Source: Bacillota bacterium
GTDB taxonomy: Bacteria > Eremiobacterota > SpSt-956 > JAKJGF01
Reading direction: 5' to 3'
Length of the DNA: 12,218 nucleotides
Assembly (NCBI GenBank): GCA_029555925.1
Contig: JAKPQU010000410.1
Coordinates: 1 to 12,218, forward strand
Shown here: in pieces, positions 1 through 7,032 of the stretch
How the letters are laid out: every line of letters starts with the position of its first letter
How positions within the stretch are numbered: the stretch's first letter is position 1
Program-made: the position numbers and the translations under genes
Notes under the pieces: generated by a model
Seen by the model: the letters and a program-made list of their open reading frames with translations, nothing else
Databases searched by the model: none
Told to the model about the DNA's origin: nothing

Positions 1-36
1 GTCTGTAAATCTCTATATAGTGTATTTCATAACTTG

Positions 37-66
37 CTGACCTGAGCATAAGCATGTAATAACAGT
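37..66. repeat. Solitary copy of the second inverted-repeat family
   Basis: Bases 37-56 (CTGACCTGAGCATAAGCATG) match the reverse complement of 11310-11329 at 19 of 20 positions. Looser similarity continues for about ten bases, with CATGTAATAACAG here against CATGTGATAAAACAG there. The distant copy is the inner part of the right end of the 110-bp element at 11222-11331. This copy begins three bases after an unrelated 18-bp terminus at 16-33, so the two repeat families abut. No opposite end is visible nearby, so it is probably a fragment. Confidence 0.5.
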
Positions 67-87
67 CTTCAATATAGGATCATTCTT

Positions 88-116
88 TTGACTGTTTAAG
101 GAAGGATTTTTCTATT
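88..116 (+). promoter_or_regulatory. Possible sigma-70-type promoter for the kinase gene
   Basis: TTGACT at 88-93 lies 17 bases upstream of TCTATT at 111-116, a fair -35 and a poor -10 match (four of six). It is about 190 bases ahead of the kinase start, so any transcript would run through the repeat element at 150-281. The region is AT-rich and chance matches are common. Low confidence. Confidence 0.22.
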
Positions 117-187
117 TAATTTTGAAATAAATTGAGGAGCTTGTATATTTATAGTTAGTTTCATAACTATCCATAAATAATGAGCTC

Positions 188-258
188 GTAATGCGTAAAG
201 CGTAATGTGTGATGCGCAGTGATTAAACCAGTCACGCGTTACCTGTTACGGGTCACGA
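188..258. repeat. Two opposed arrays of degenerate heptamers
   Basis: Units in strict 7-base phase run GTAATGC, GTAAAGC, GTAATGT, GTGATGC, GCAGTGA (188-222). A second set follows in phase: GTCACGC, GTTACCT, GTTACGG, GTCACGA (231-258). Read on the other strand, the second set resembles the first, so the two can pair imperfectly, with G-U pairs if transcribed, around a short AT-rich loop at 223-230. The unit fits the GTNACNN pattern seen at several other places in the window. Confidence 0.65.
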
Positions 259-304
259 AAACTGTTATGAAATACACTATAAATTTTAATCCGGGTGGTG
301 TGTA

Positions 305-2794
305 ATGAATCTCATATGTGCTGTCTGCGGAGCAGAACATAAAGCTACAGGAAAATTTTGCAGTGAATGCGGATCTCAGAAATTTATAGAACAGGATCAG
401 GAGAAGTTACTTTTAGTAAGAGGAGACATTATTGCTTCACGATATAAAATCATAGATTTCCTGAAAGCAGGAGGTATGGGGGCTGTTTATAAAGCAGAGG
501 ATCTCCGCCTGTCAAAACTTTGTGCCATAAAGGAATTAATAAACCAATCACTGGAAGGGGAAGAAAAAAGGGCTGCTTTTATAAGATTTGAAAGAGAAGC
601 GAAGATTTTATCAGAACTGGAACATCCGAATCTGCCCAGGGTTATAGATTATTTTACCCTGGGAAACAGACATTATCTTGCCATGGATTTTATAGATGGA
701 GAAGATCTGTCGTCATTGCTCAGAAGCAGGGGAAGTAAAGGCCTGGCAGAAGAAGAAGTCATACAGTGGGCACTTCAGATATGTGATGTCCTCAATTATC
801 TTCATACGAGAAACCCTGTTGTTATTTACAGAGATATAAAACCTTCGAATATTATGTTAAGAAAATCTGATAATAAAGCTATGCTCATAGATTTCGGTAT
901 AGCCAGAACAGTGGCCCCCAGGGAAGAAGAAGGTCTTACAAAGACGGCAATAGGAACCATAGGTTATATGGCTCCCGAACAGTACAGAGGTAAAGCTGAT
1001 ATCAGAAGTGATATATATTCCCTTGGTGCAACAATGCATCATCTTCTTTCCGGAAAAATGCCTTTGCCTTTTACTCTGGAACCTTTAAAAAATATAAGAC
1101 CCGATGTTTCGTCCCATGTGAATGCAGTGGTTATGACAGCACTGAGATTGAATTTAAATGAAAGATTTCAGTCAGCTCTTGAGATGAAAAAAGCCATTGC
1201 CGGTACTATAAAAGTAGAACTTCCTGTTACAGAAGAGATAGGCAGGGTAGATCTTCTTTTGAATCAACTCGATTCAAATGATCCGGAACTGAGATATATA
1301 GTAGTTAAATCTCTCTCTTCTCACAGGGATGAGAGAAAGATGCTGCAGCCGCTCATGACCCTGGTTTTAAAAGAACCTGACCTGATCGTAAGGAGAGAAG
1401 CTTTAAAAATACTTGGTTCTATGGATAATAAAATGATACTTGAGATTTTTAATACTTCTGTTACTGATAAAGACGTGGAAATAAGGCAGATTTCCATTGA
1501 AGTATTGAAAAGATTTAAAGATAAAAGTTCTACAGACTCTTTAATAAAAGCTCTTTCCGATAAAGACATAGGTCTGGAAGCTGCTGTGTGTCTTATGGAA
1601 ATGAAAGAAAAAAGAGCTCTTGAATCACTTTTTATGATCTTAAAAAAGGAGACTTCTTCCGAAAGACAGGAACGATTTGAGCAGGTTATTAATACTATAG
1701 ATAGTGGTTATCTTTCCGACTGGAGAAAAGAAAGGTTAAAGGAAGAAAGGGACAGAACAAGGAAAAAAGAGATAAAAATATATCTCTTCATTATTATACT
1801 TATAATTGTATTATCTGCGGCAGGTAAGATATACATTGACACCTCGAGGAAAAACGAGGTGAAAAAACTTGTATCTCAGGGAGAACATTACCTTGAACAA
1901 TTTGATTATAATTCTGCTATGGATTCTTTGACTGAAGCTGTAAATATGGCACCTGCCTCTCCTGAAGCACTTTATCTGCTTGGCAGAACCTGTTCGGCTT
2001 CTGACAGAATTAAAGCTAAATTTTACCTGGATAAAGCTCTCGCAATAAAAAAAGACTATCCTGAAGCTCTTATGGAGAAAGGTAAATTATCTCTTGTAGA
2101 AGGTAATTTAAAAGATGCCATAAATTACCTGCAAAAGGCTGTTAATTTAAAAGGTGAACTGCCTTCAGCCACGTTATATCTCGGAGAAGCTTACTATAAA
2201 TCCGGAAATAAAACAAAGGCAGAAGAGCTTTTTAATCACATGTTTAAGGATGAATATGCAGCAACTCAGGCTAAAAGATGGCTCAGAAAACTGAAAGGTG
2301 AAAAGATTGAACCTTCTATAAAACAGAAAGTTGATATGTTGCTGGAAAAAGGTCAGAAATCTTTAGATAGTCTTGATTTTAGCGGCGCTGTCAGTGCCAG
2401 TCAGGAAGTAATCAGCATAAACCCTGATGATGCAAGAGGATATGCCGGTATGGCATATGCTCATTTACTTAAACGAAACACTGATATGTCATTAAAATAT
2501 TTTAACAGTGCCATAGAATGTGACCCTCAATATACTGATGCCTTTTATAATATTGCTTCCATTTATATTGGAAAAGACGATTACAACCAGGCTATTAAAT
2601 ATCTGAATATGGCTATGGATTTTGCGCCTTCGGAAGCAAAACTTCATTATATGGCAGGTCTTGTCTGTTACAAAGAAGAAAAAAAGGAAGAGGCTCTCAG
2701 GGAATTTAAGATTTATATGACTCTTGCTCCTTACGGAGAACATGGAGAGGAAGTAAAAACTATTATAGAAAAGATTGAAAAGGAAAAAAAATAA
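305..2794 (+). CDS. Membrane-anchored Ser/Thr protein kinase with zinc ribbon, HEAT-like and TPR repeats
   Basis: This 829-residue protein starts with a zinc ribbon (C5, C8, C19, C22). A Hanks-type kinase domain follows at about 42-300: glycine loop KAGGMGAVYKA (54-64), ATP-binding K76, helix-C E98, catalytic loop YRDIKPSN (175-182, with Y in place of the usual H of HRD), DFG (196-198) and APE (223-225). All catalytic residues are present, so it should be active. HEAT-like helical repeats span about 311-450. A basic charged stretch then precedes a single transmembrane helix at about 491-510, and TPR repeats fill about 520-829. With the basic side inside, the kinase would be cytoplasmic and the TPRs outside; this topology is inferred. 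The family phosphorylates proteins in signalling; the substrate is unknown. A 208-base repeat-containing gap separates it from the next gene, so co-transcription is uncertain. Its TAA stop is followed within a few bases by a heptamer array. Confidence 0.93.
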   Translation: MNLICAVCGAEHKATGKFCSECGSQKFIEQDQEKLLLVRGDIIASRYKIIDFLKAGGMGAVYKAEDLRLSKLCAIKELINQSLEGEEKRAAFIRFEREAKILSELEHPNLPRVIDYFTLGNRHYLAMDFIDGEDLSSLLRSRGSKGLAEEEVIQWALQICDVLNYLHTRNPVVIYRDIKPSNIMLRKSDNKAMLIDFGIARTVAPREEEGLTKTAIGTIGYMAPEQYRGKADIRSDIYSLGATMHHLLSGKMPLPFTLEPLKNIRPDVSSHVNAVVMTALRLNLNERFQSALEMKKAIAGTIKVELPVTEEIGRVDLLLNQLDSNDPELRYIVVKSLSSHRDERKMLQPLMTLVLKEPDLIVRREALKILGSMDNKMILEIFNTSVTDKDVEIRQISIEVLKRFKDKSSTDSLIKALSDKDIGLEAAVCLMEMKEKRALESLFMILKKETSSERQERFEQVINTIDSGYLSDWRKERLKEERDRTRKKEIKIYLFIIILIIVLSAAGKIYIDTSRKNEVKKLVSQGEHYLEQFDYNSAMDSLTEAVNMAPASPEALYLLGRTCSASDRIKAKFYLDKALAIKKDYPEALMEKGKLSLVEGNLKDAINYLQKAVNLKGELPSATLYLGEAYYKSGNKTKAEELFNHMFKDEYAATQAKRWLRKLKGEKIEPSIKQKVDMLLEKGQKSLDSLDFSGAVSASQEVISINPDDARGYAGMAYAHLLKRNTDMSLKYFNSAIECDPQYTDAFYNIASIYIGKDDYNQAIKYLNMAMDFAPSEAKLHYMAGLVCYKEEKKEEALREFKIYMTLAPYGEHGEEVKTIIEKIEKEKK

Positions 2795-2801
2795 CGTTGT
2801 C

Positions 2802-2815
2802 GTGACACGTAACGG
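2802..2815. repeat. Short heptamer array after the kinase gene
   Basis: GTGACAC (2802-2808) and GTAACGG (2809-2815) are two in-phase units of the GTNACNN family, starting eight bases after the kinase stop codon. The stretch 2801-2814 can pair imperfectly (11 of 14) with 2971-2984 in the array just before the next gene. The whole gap may therefore fold as one long stem-loop. Confidence 0.5.
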
Positions 2816-2957
2816 GAGGCAATAATCTGTTATTTTATGCATATGTCAGTGTGCTGTTATACTGAAATTATAGAAAGTATTTGTAATATAAAATACATTT
2901 GTACAGGCACAGATGTTTATAATTAAAGAATTGAAGTGAGAAAATTATCTGTCTCGC

Positions 2958-2985
2958 GTAACGCGTAACACGTTACGGGGCACGA
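2958..2985. repeat. Heptamer array directly upstream of the M42 peptidase gene
   Basis: Four in-phase units, GTAACGC, GTAACAC, GTTACGG and GGCACGA, end six bases before a strong ribosome binding site (AAGGAGA at 2991-2997) for the gene starting at 3003. The array and the partner at 2801-2815 are in opposed orientation. If transcribed, the folded structure would sit immediately 5' of the Shine-Dalgarno and could affect translation; that is inference. Confidence 0.6.
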
Positions 2986-3002
2986 TTAAAAAGGAGAAGA
3001 TT

Positions 3003-4097
3003 ATGAACAATATACCAGAAAGTAAAGAACTGATTAAAGAATTGAGCGAAATTGACGGCGTATCCGGATTTGAAGGTGCCGTAGCAGATGTTTACAGAAA
3101 GTATCTGGGCACTATGCTGGATTTGAACACAGATTATATGGGAAATATCATGGGCAATCTGGAAGGAGAACATCCCAATCCCAGGGTTCTCCTCTGTGCT
3201 CATCTTGATGAACTTGGCATGATGGTCCAATCTGTCCTGGAAGACGGAAGAATTAAATTTATCAACCTTACAGGCTGGTGGGAACATATAATGATACAGC
3301 AACCTGTAATAATAAGAACGAAAAAAGGCAAAGTTCCCGGTATTATTGCATCTACTTCTTCCTTTATGGGAAAAACTCCGGAGGAATTGAAGAAGTTTTC
3401 CACTAAAGATGTTATGTTCATAGATGTAGGAGCCAGGGATTATAAAGAGGCAGTTGAAGATTTCGGCATAAAACCCGGTGACCCTGTATATCCTGATGTG
3501 AAATTTCGTCCTATGGCAAACGGCAATGTTTTTACCGGTAAAGCTTTTGATAACAGACTTGGCCTTGCAGGCATTATAGAAATAGTAAGAAATCTTTCGT
3601 CACAGAAACACCCCAATACTGTTCTGACTGCCGCCACGGTTCAGGAAGAGATAGGTTCCCGTGGTGCCATAGCCGTTACAAATTTCTGTAAACCTGATAT
3701 TGCCATTATACTTGAAGGCCCTCCTGCAGACGATATACCGTTAAAGCCAAATCAGTCCCAGTGTATTCCCGGTAAAGGGCCTCATATCAGACGAATAGAG
3801 CCGGGTATGATCTCCAACGGAGGCCTTTTCAGATTTATTGTCAATATAGCAGAAGAATTAAATATATCCCACCAGATAGCCATAAGTCAGACAGGTGCGA
3901 CAGACGGCGCTATTATACACAGAGAATTTCATGGCATACCATGTATTATGATGGGTATACCTGTAAGATATGCCCATGGCCATAACAGTATATTTTTCCT
4001 TGAAGATTACAGACAGACAGTCAAACTCTTAACGGAAGTTCTTCTGAGAATGAGTCCTGAAGTTCTGGAGAATATAAGGCAGAATCCTTACGGATAG
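3003..4097 (+). CDS. M42-family metallo-aminopeptidase
   Basis: At 364 residues this is normal length for the M42 family (YpdE, FrvX, PhTET, glutamyl aminopeptidase). These cytosolic enzymes remove N-terminal residues from short peptides using two metal ions and often assemble as tetrahedral dodecamers. The expected metal and catalytic residues are visible: H67 and D69 in AHLDE, D183 in KAFDNR, E215 and E216 in VQEEIGSRGA, E238 in ILEGPPADD, and H325 in RYAHGHNS. Position 238 is Glu where many members have Asp; clostridial-type members with an LEG motif share this. No signal peptide is seen. A strong AAGGAGA site six bases upstream supports the ATG. Repeat-rich gaps isolate it on both sides. 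Substrate specificity (Glu, Leu or other) cannot be read from sequence. Confidence 0.92.
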   Translation: MNNIPESKELIKELSEIDGVSGFEGAVADVYRKYLGTMLDLNTDYMGNIMGNLEGEHPNPRVLLCAHLDELGMMVQSVLEDGRIKFINLTGWWEHIMIQQPVIIRTKKGKVPGIIASTSSFMGKTPEELKKFSTKDVMFIDVGARDYKEAVEDFGIKPGDPVYPDVKFRPMANGNVFTGKAFDNRLGLAGIIEIVRNLSSQKHPNTVLTAATVQEEIGSRGAIAVTNFCKPDIAIILEGPPADDIPLKPNQSQCIPGKGPHIRRIEPGMISNGGLFRFIVNIAEELNISHQIAISQTGATDGAIIHREFHGIPCIMMGIPVRYAHGHNSIFFLEDYRQTVKLLTEVLLRMSPEVLENIRQNPYG

Positions 4098-4104
4098 GTA
4101 ATAA

Positions 4105-4137
4105 CAGTGAGCAGTGACCAGTGAGCAGTGGCCAGTG
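4105..4137. repeat. Heptamer array, CAGTGNN orientation
   Basis: CAGTGAG, CAGTGAC, CAGTGAG, CAGTGGC and a partial CAGTG run in exact 7-base phase, starting eight bases after the M42 stop codon. A stray CAGTGAA follows at 4142. These are reverse complements of units in the array at 4212-4274: for example CAGTGACCAGTGA here pairs perfectly with TCACTGGTCACTG there. The two arrays could form the arms of a hairpin with an AT-rich loop of about 75 bases. Confidence 0.7.
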
Positions 4138-4211
4138 TTTACAGTGAACATTACTTTATATATTAATAATTGATAACTGGAATTTGTAAAAATTTTCATG
4201 TTATTTAATAA

Positions 4212-4274
4212 TTTACTGATAACTGGTAACTGGTAACTGATAACTGGTCACTGGTCACTGATAACTGGTCACTG
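4212..4274. repeat. Nine-unit heptamer tandem array (consensus RTMACTG)
   Basis: Nine consecutive units in perfect phase cover 63 bases: TTTACTG, ATAACTG, GTAACTG, GTAACTG, ATAACTG, GTCACTG, GTCACTG, ATAACTG, GTCACTG. Variation falls at the first three positions, while ACTG is invariant. This is the longest array in the window. It ends four bases before the AGAGG ribosome binding site (4279-4283) of the metallo-hydrolase gene. In phase and pattern it belongs with the GTNACNN arrays, with TG fixed at the last two positions. Confidence 0.85.
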
Positions 4275-4290
4275 ATACAGAGGTATTTTT

Positions 4291-5064
4291 ATGACAAAAC
4301 TTCATTTACTCGGCACAGGTGGGGGCCTCCTCTGTGCCGGCAGAAATCCTTCGTCGTATCTTCTGGAAACAGATGAAGGGCATATACTCTTCGACTGCGG
4401 TGACGGAGTGTCGTCAAAACTTGTAAACAGCGGTTATGACTGGACATTGTTGACGGCAATAGTAATATCCCACAGTCATGCAGATCATCTGGGAGGATTT
4501 CCTCTGTTAATCCAGCAGATTCATCTTTCACGGAGAGAACCCCCTCTTTATATTTACGGCCCTCCGGAATTTATTGAACAGATTTATAAACATCTCGGCG
4601 TATATTATCTGTTCCCCGGTTCATTTTCCTTTGAAACTAAAATTTTTTCTATTTTTCATAAGGAATCATTCATTATTAAAGAAGTGGAAATTTTTCCTGT
4701 TCTGACAAAACATCTTGAAAGGGCAAAAGCTAAAATTCCGGAAGGTTTTCCCAATAGAGGAGAAGCATTTGCTTTCAGGATAAAGGCAGAATATAAAAAG
4801 ATTTTTTATTCTTCCGATTTACAATCCTTTGACGATATCTGCACATATCTGGAAGATTGTGATTATATTCTTATAGAAGTTACTCATATAAAGGCCGATA
4901 CAGTAATTGAATGGGCAGAAAACCATCAAAAAACACAGATTACCGTAACACATATTTCTCCTGATTTTGACGTTGAAAACTTCAATTTTCTTCTGGAAAA
5001 AAAAGGGCTTACAAATATAAATATAGCAAAAGAGGGGACTTTTATTGATTTCGCCGTTAGATAA
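4291..5064 (+). CDS. Metallo-beta-lactamase-fold hydrolase, RNase Z/phosphodiesterase-like
   Basis: This 257-residue protein has the binuclear metal site of the MBL superfamily: HSHADH at 61-66 (H61, H63, D65, H66), H141 in LTKHLE, D176 in YSSDLQS and H221 in VTHIS. The N-terminal strand LLGTGGG followed by LFDCGDG (33-39) is typical of the RNase Z/arylsulfatase/PhnP-like branch, which cleaves phosphoesters. It lacks the length and flexible arm of true RNase Z, so the substrate is unknown. AGAGG at 4279-4283 supports the ATG. Its last 20 bases overlap the start of mqnC and the two are probably translationally coupled. A role tied to menaquinone synthesis is possible from this coupling but unproven. 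Confidence 0.85.
   Translation: MTKLHLLGTGGGLLCAGRNPSSYLLETDEGHILFDCGDGVSSKLVNSGYDWTLLTAIVISHSHADHLGGFPLLIQQIHLSRREPPLYIYGPPEFIEQIYKHLGVYYLFPGSFSFETKIFSIFHKESFIIKEVEIFPVLTKHLERAKAKIPEGFPNRGEAFAFRIKAEYKKIFYSSDLQSFDDICTYLEDCDYILIEVTHIKADTVIEWAENHQKTQITVTHISPDFDVENFNFLLEKKGLTNINIAKEGTFIDFAVR
5032..5037 (+). promoter_or_regulatory. Ribosome binding site that fixes the TTG start of mqnC
   Basis: GAGGGG lies inside the 3' end of the metallo-hydrolase gene, seven bases before TTG at 5045. No ATG in the mqnC frame lies near the expected N-terminus, and the residues after the TTG (FTFEEGVELF) already resemble the start of MqnC proteins. The pairing of site and TTG therefore sets the start. Confidence 0.65.
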
Positions 5065-6109
5065 AGTAAAGAGTAAAGAAAGATTTACCTTCGAAGAAGG
5101 TGTGGAACTGTTTCATACAGATTTCCTGAAACTTGCCATTGCCGCAGATATGTTCAGAAGAGAAAAACACGGCCATGATTATGTAGGCTTTGTTATGGAC
5201 AGGAATATTACTTTTACCAATGTCTGCAGCGCTCAATGTAATTTCTGTGCTTTCTGGAGACAGGAAAACCATGAACAGGCTTTTTTACTTTCCATTGAGG
5301 AAATAATCCGGAAAGTGGGAGAACTTAAAAAACAGGGTGGCACACAGGTAATGCTTCAGGGAGGTCTTAATGATAAATGTGATCTTACCTTTTATACACA
5401 TATGCTGTCATGCATAAAATCGGCCTATCCTGATATAACACTTCATTCTCTCTCACCTGCAGAGGTTTTTTATCTTTCTAAAAGACATGGATTGACAGTA
5501 AAAGAAGTGCTTGTAGAATTAAAACAGGCAGGTCTTGACTCCTTACCCGGCGCTGCAGAGATCCTGTCAGACAGAGTAAGAAATATTGTAAGCCAGAGGA
5601 AACTGAAGACAGAGGACTGGCTATCCGTTATGAGAGCCTGTGCCGAAACAGGTATGCGTTCCACTGCCACTATGACCTTCGGTATGGTTGAGACAGAAGA
5701 AGAAAGAATTGAACATCTTCAGAATATAAGGAACCTTCAGGATGAAACAGGAGTTTTCCGGGCATTTATTCCCTGGACTTTTTCACCTGATAATACGAAT
5801 ATGTCTGACGTGAAAAAACTCGGTACGGAAGATTATTTAAGAATGGTTGCCATAGCACGGCTATTTCTTGATAATATAGATCATATTCATGCCGGCTGGG
5901 TTACAGAAGGCCTTCCTGTTGCCTCTCTTGCTCTTTCTGCAGGAGCAGATGATATGGGAGGTATTTTAATGGAAGAAGTAGTTGTGAAAGCTACAGGTAT
6001 TTCTCATAGAGTAGATAAAGAAGCTCTTATAAAATATATAAAAGAGGCAGGTAAGATTCCTGTAAGGCGTAACACTGCCTATGAGATTCTGGAGGTTATG
6101 GGGGCGTAA
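5045..6109 (+). CDS. mqnC: Cyclic dehypoxanthinyl futalosine synthase (radical SAM)
   Basis: MqnC cyclises dehypoxanthine futalosine to its cyclic form in the futalosine route to menaquinone, using a 4Fe-4S cluster and SAM. The cluster cysteines are C61, C65 and C68 in CSAQCNFC. Family landmarks follow in order: MLQGGL (103-108), HSLSPAE (134-140), LDSLPGAAEIL (164-174), STATMTFGMVET (206-217), FIPWTFSP (241-248) and LDNI near 275-278. These fit MqnC better than the related MqnE or CofH. The 354-residue length is normal. Some motifs drift: PGAAEIL replaces the usual PGGGAEIL, ETGVF replaces ETGGF, and ADDMGG replaces ANDFGS. It starts at TTG inside the preceding gene. Its TAA stop lies within a heptamer unit (GTAACGC, 6106-6112). 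menG follows 30 bases later. Earlier pathway genes mqnA, mqnB, mqnE and mqnD are not in the window. Confidence 0.92.
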   Translation: MISPLDKVKSKERFTFEEGVELFHTDFLKLAIAADMFRREKHGHDYVGFVMDRNITFTNVCSAQCNFCAFWRQENHEQAFLLSIEEIIRKVGELKKQGGTQVMLQGGLNDKCDLTFYTHMLSCIKSAYPDITLHSLSPAEVFYLSKRHGLTVKEVLVELKQAGLDSLPGAAEILSDRVRNIVSQRKLKTEDWLSVMRACAETGMRSTATMTFGMVETEEERIEHLQNIRNLQDETGVFRAFIPWTFSPDNTNMSDVKKLGTEDYLRMVAIARLFLDNIDHIHAGWVTEGLPVASLALSAGADDMGGILMEEVVVKATGISHRVDKEALIKYIKEAGKIPVRRNTAYEILEVMGA

Positions 6110-6139
6110 CGCGGGACAGGCATCCGGAGATTATAGATT

Positions 6140-6829
6140 ATGCCAGATACGAAAGACATGTTTGCCTCCATAAGCGGCAGATATGATTTACTCAATCATA
6201 TACTTTCTTTAGGCCTTGATTTTTACTGGAGAAGATATTTATTTAACCTTGCTTCAACCTATCTTAAGGGAGAACATTCTTCTGTTCTGGATATTGCTTC
6301 CGGCACAGGTGATGTAGCTCTTGCCTTTACAGAACTTGAAGATGTGAAAATTTTTTCTTCTGATTTCTGTTTTGATATGATTTCTATTGCAAAATCTAAA
6401 AGCAGAACGTATAAAAGGCCGGTTTTTTTTGTCTGTACAGACGGAGAATCTCTGAATTTTAAAGATAAAAGCTTTAATGTAGTAACAAATGCTTTTGCTT
6501 TAAGGAATATTCAGAATTTGAAAGTTGCTTTTTCCGAAATGAGAAGGGTTTTAAAGCCGGGAGGAATATGTTTAAGCCTTGAATTTGCACGACCGTCACA
6601 TATATTTATAAAACCTTTCTTTTTATTTTATCTTAATGTGGTTCTTCCTTTAACAGGTTTAATTTTTTCCGGTAATTACAGTGCATATAAATATCTTTCT
6701 TCTTCCATACAGGCATTTATGAAACCTGAAGAATTATGCGGATTAATACGTGATGCAGGTTTTAGAAATGTCCGTTATAAGTCTCTCACTCTGGGCATTG
6801 TAAATATATATGTCGGTGAGAAATTATAA
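6140..6829 (+). CDS. menG: Demethylmenaquinone methyltransferase (UbiE/MenG family)
   Basis: This 229-residue class I SAM methyltransferase carries UbiE/MenG signatures: YDLLNHILSLGLDFYWRR (14-31), the SAM-binding VLDIASGTGDVA, NAFALRNI (family usually FGLRN), RRVLKPGG, and YKYLSSSIQAFMKPEEL near the C-terminus. It would perform the last step of menaquinone synthesis, C-methylation of demethylmenaquinone at the membrane. Adjacency to mqnC supports the menaquinone rather than ubiquinone role. GGAG at 6126-6129 is about ten bases from the ATG, slightly long. A hydrophobic stretch (about 155-175) may help membrane contact. It is the last + strand gene before a convergent gap. Confidence 0.92.
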   Translation: MPDTKDMFASISGRYDLLNHILSLGLDFYWRRYLFNLASTYLKGEHSSVLDIASGTGDVALAFTELEDVKIFSSDFCFDMISIAKSKSRTYKRPVFFVCTDGESLNFKDKSFNVVTNAFALRNIQNLKVAFSEMRRVLKPGGICLSLEFARPSHIFIKPFFLFYLNVVLPLTGLIFSGNYSAYKYLSSSIQAFMKPEELCGLIRDAGFRNVRYKSLTLGIVNIYVGEKL

Positions 6830-6881
6830 TAACCTTCTTTTATCAGATAAAAATTATGGAGAGGCAATTTAGCTGAATAAT

Positions 6882-7026
6882 TATAGTTAGTTTCATAACA
6901 ATACATAATTAAGGATTGAAAAGTGAGAAGTGAATAGTGAATAGAATAAGACATTAATTACTTTTCACTATTCACCTTTCACTATTCACTTTAATTAAAT
7001 TCTAATAAGTTATGAAATAGACTATA
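6882..7026. mobile_element. 145-bp MITE-like element between convergent genes
   Basis: The left end TATAGTTAGTTTCATAAC (6882-6899) and the reverse complement of the right end (7009-7026), TATAGTCTATTTCATAAC, agree at 15 of 18 positions; all three differences fall in the central triplet. Inside are opposed heptamer arrays at 6923-6943 and 6966-6990 that can form a stem of about 23 bp with roughly four mismatches. The element lies between the 3' ends of menG and the GT87 gene. Its hairpin could end transcription in both directions (inference). No coding capacity. Confidence 0.65.
6923..6990. repeat. Opposed heptamer arrays GTGANNN / CACNNTT
   Basis: The left arm reads GTGAGAA, GTGAATA, GTGAATA (6923-6943). 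The right arm reads CACTATT, CACCTTT, CACTATT, CAC (6966-6989). Both keep 7-base phase and are reverse complements of each other in pattern, so they form a hairpin with a loop of about 23 bases. This is an AT-rich variant of the array type found elsewhere in the window; GTGA replaces GTNAC. Confidence 0.65.
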
Positions 7027-7032
7027 AAAATA

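Larger units (their letters stand above)
16..281. mobile_element. MITE-like element(s) with TATAGT...CATAAC termini
   Basis: Bases 16-33 read TATAGTGTATTTCATAAC and 264-281 are its exact reverse complement, giving a perfect 18-bp terminal inverted repeat. A third terminus, TATAGTTAGTTTCATAAC, lies at 150-167 in the left-end orientation. The element is therefore either 16-281 (266 bp) with an internal end, or 150-281 (132 bp) next to a solitary end. The heptamer arrays at 188-258 are roughly centred in 150-281, which favours the shorter reading. Every end begins with TA, as expected for TA-targeting IS630/Tc1-type transposition. No transposase is present, so any movement would need one supplied elsewhere. 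Confidence 0.6.
1..304. other. Repeat-filled leader upstream of the kinase gene
   Basis: No gene is visible in this stretch. It holds an 18-bp terminus at 16-33, a copy of a second repeat family at 37-66, another 18-bp terminus at 150-167, two opposed heptamer arrays at 188-258 and a closing terminus at 264-281. The kinase gene begins at 305, preceded by a GGTGGT-like weak ribosome binding site near 294-299. If the window is a contig, its left edge probably broke in this repeated DNA; that is inference. Confidence 0.6.

Noticed and set aside
2492..2842. Minus-strand ORF of 116 codons
   Set aside because: It lies almost wholly opposite the TPR part of the kinase gene and shows no domain; it is an antisense shadow.
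2831..2894. TATTTTAT / ATAAAATA inverted pair in the kinase-M42 gap
   Set aside because: Only eight A-T bases per arm in AT-rich DNA, which is expected by chance.
4105..4274. CRISPR array
   Set aside because: Units are seven bases long and contiguous with no unique spacers, and no cas gene is present.
5045..6109. Assignment as MqnE or CofH
   Set aside because: QGGL, HSLSPAE, STATMTFGMVET and FIPWTFSP in order fit MqnC better, and menG lies next door.
6838..6852. Rho-independent terminator after menG
   Set aside because: The stem TTTTATC/GATAAAA is nearly all A-T, leaves a one- to three-base loop, and has no T-run on the coding strand.
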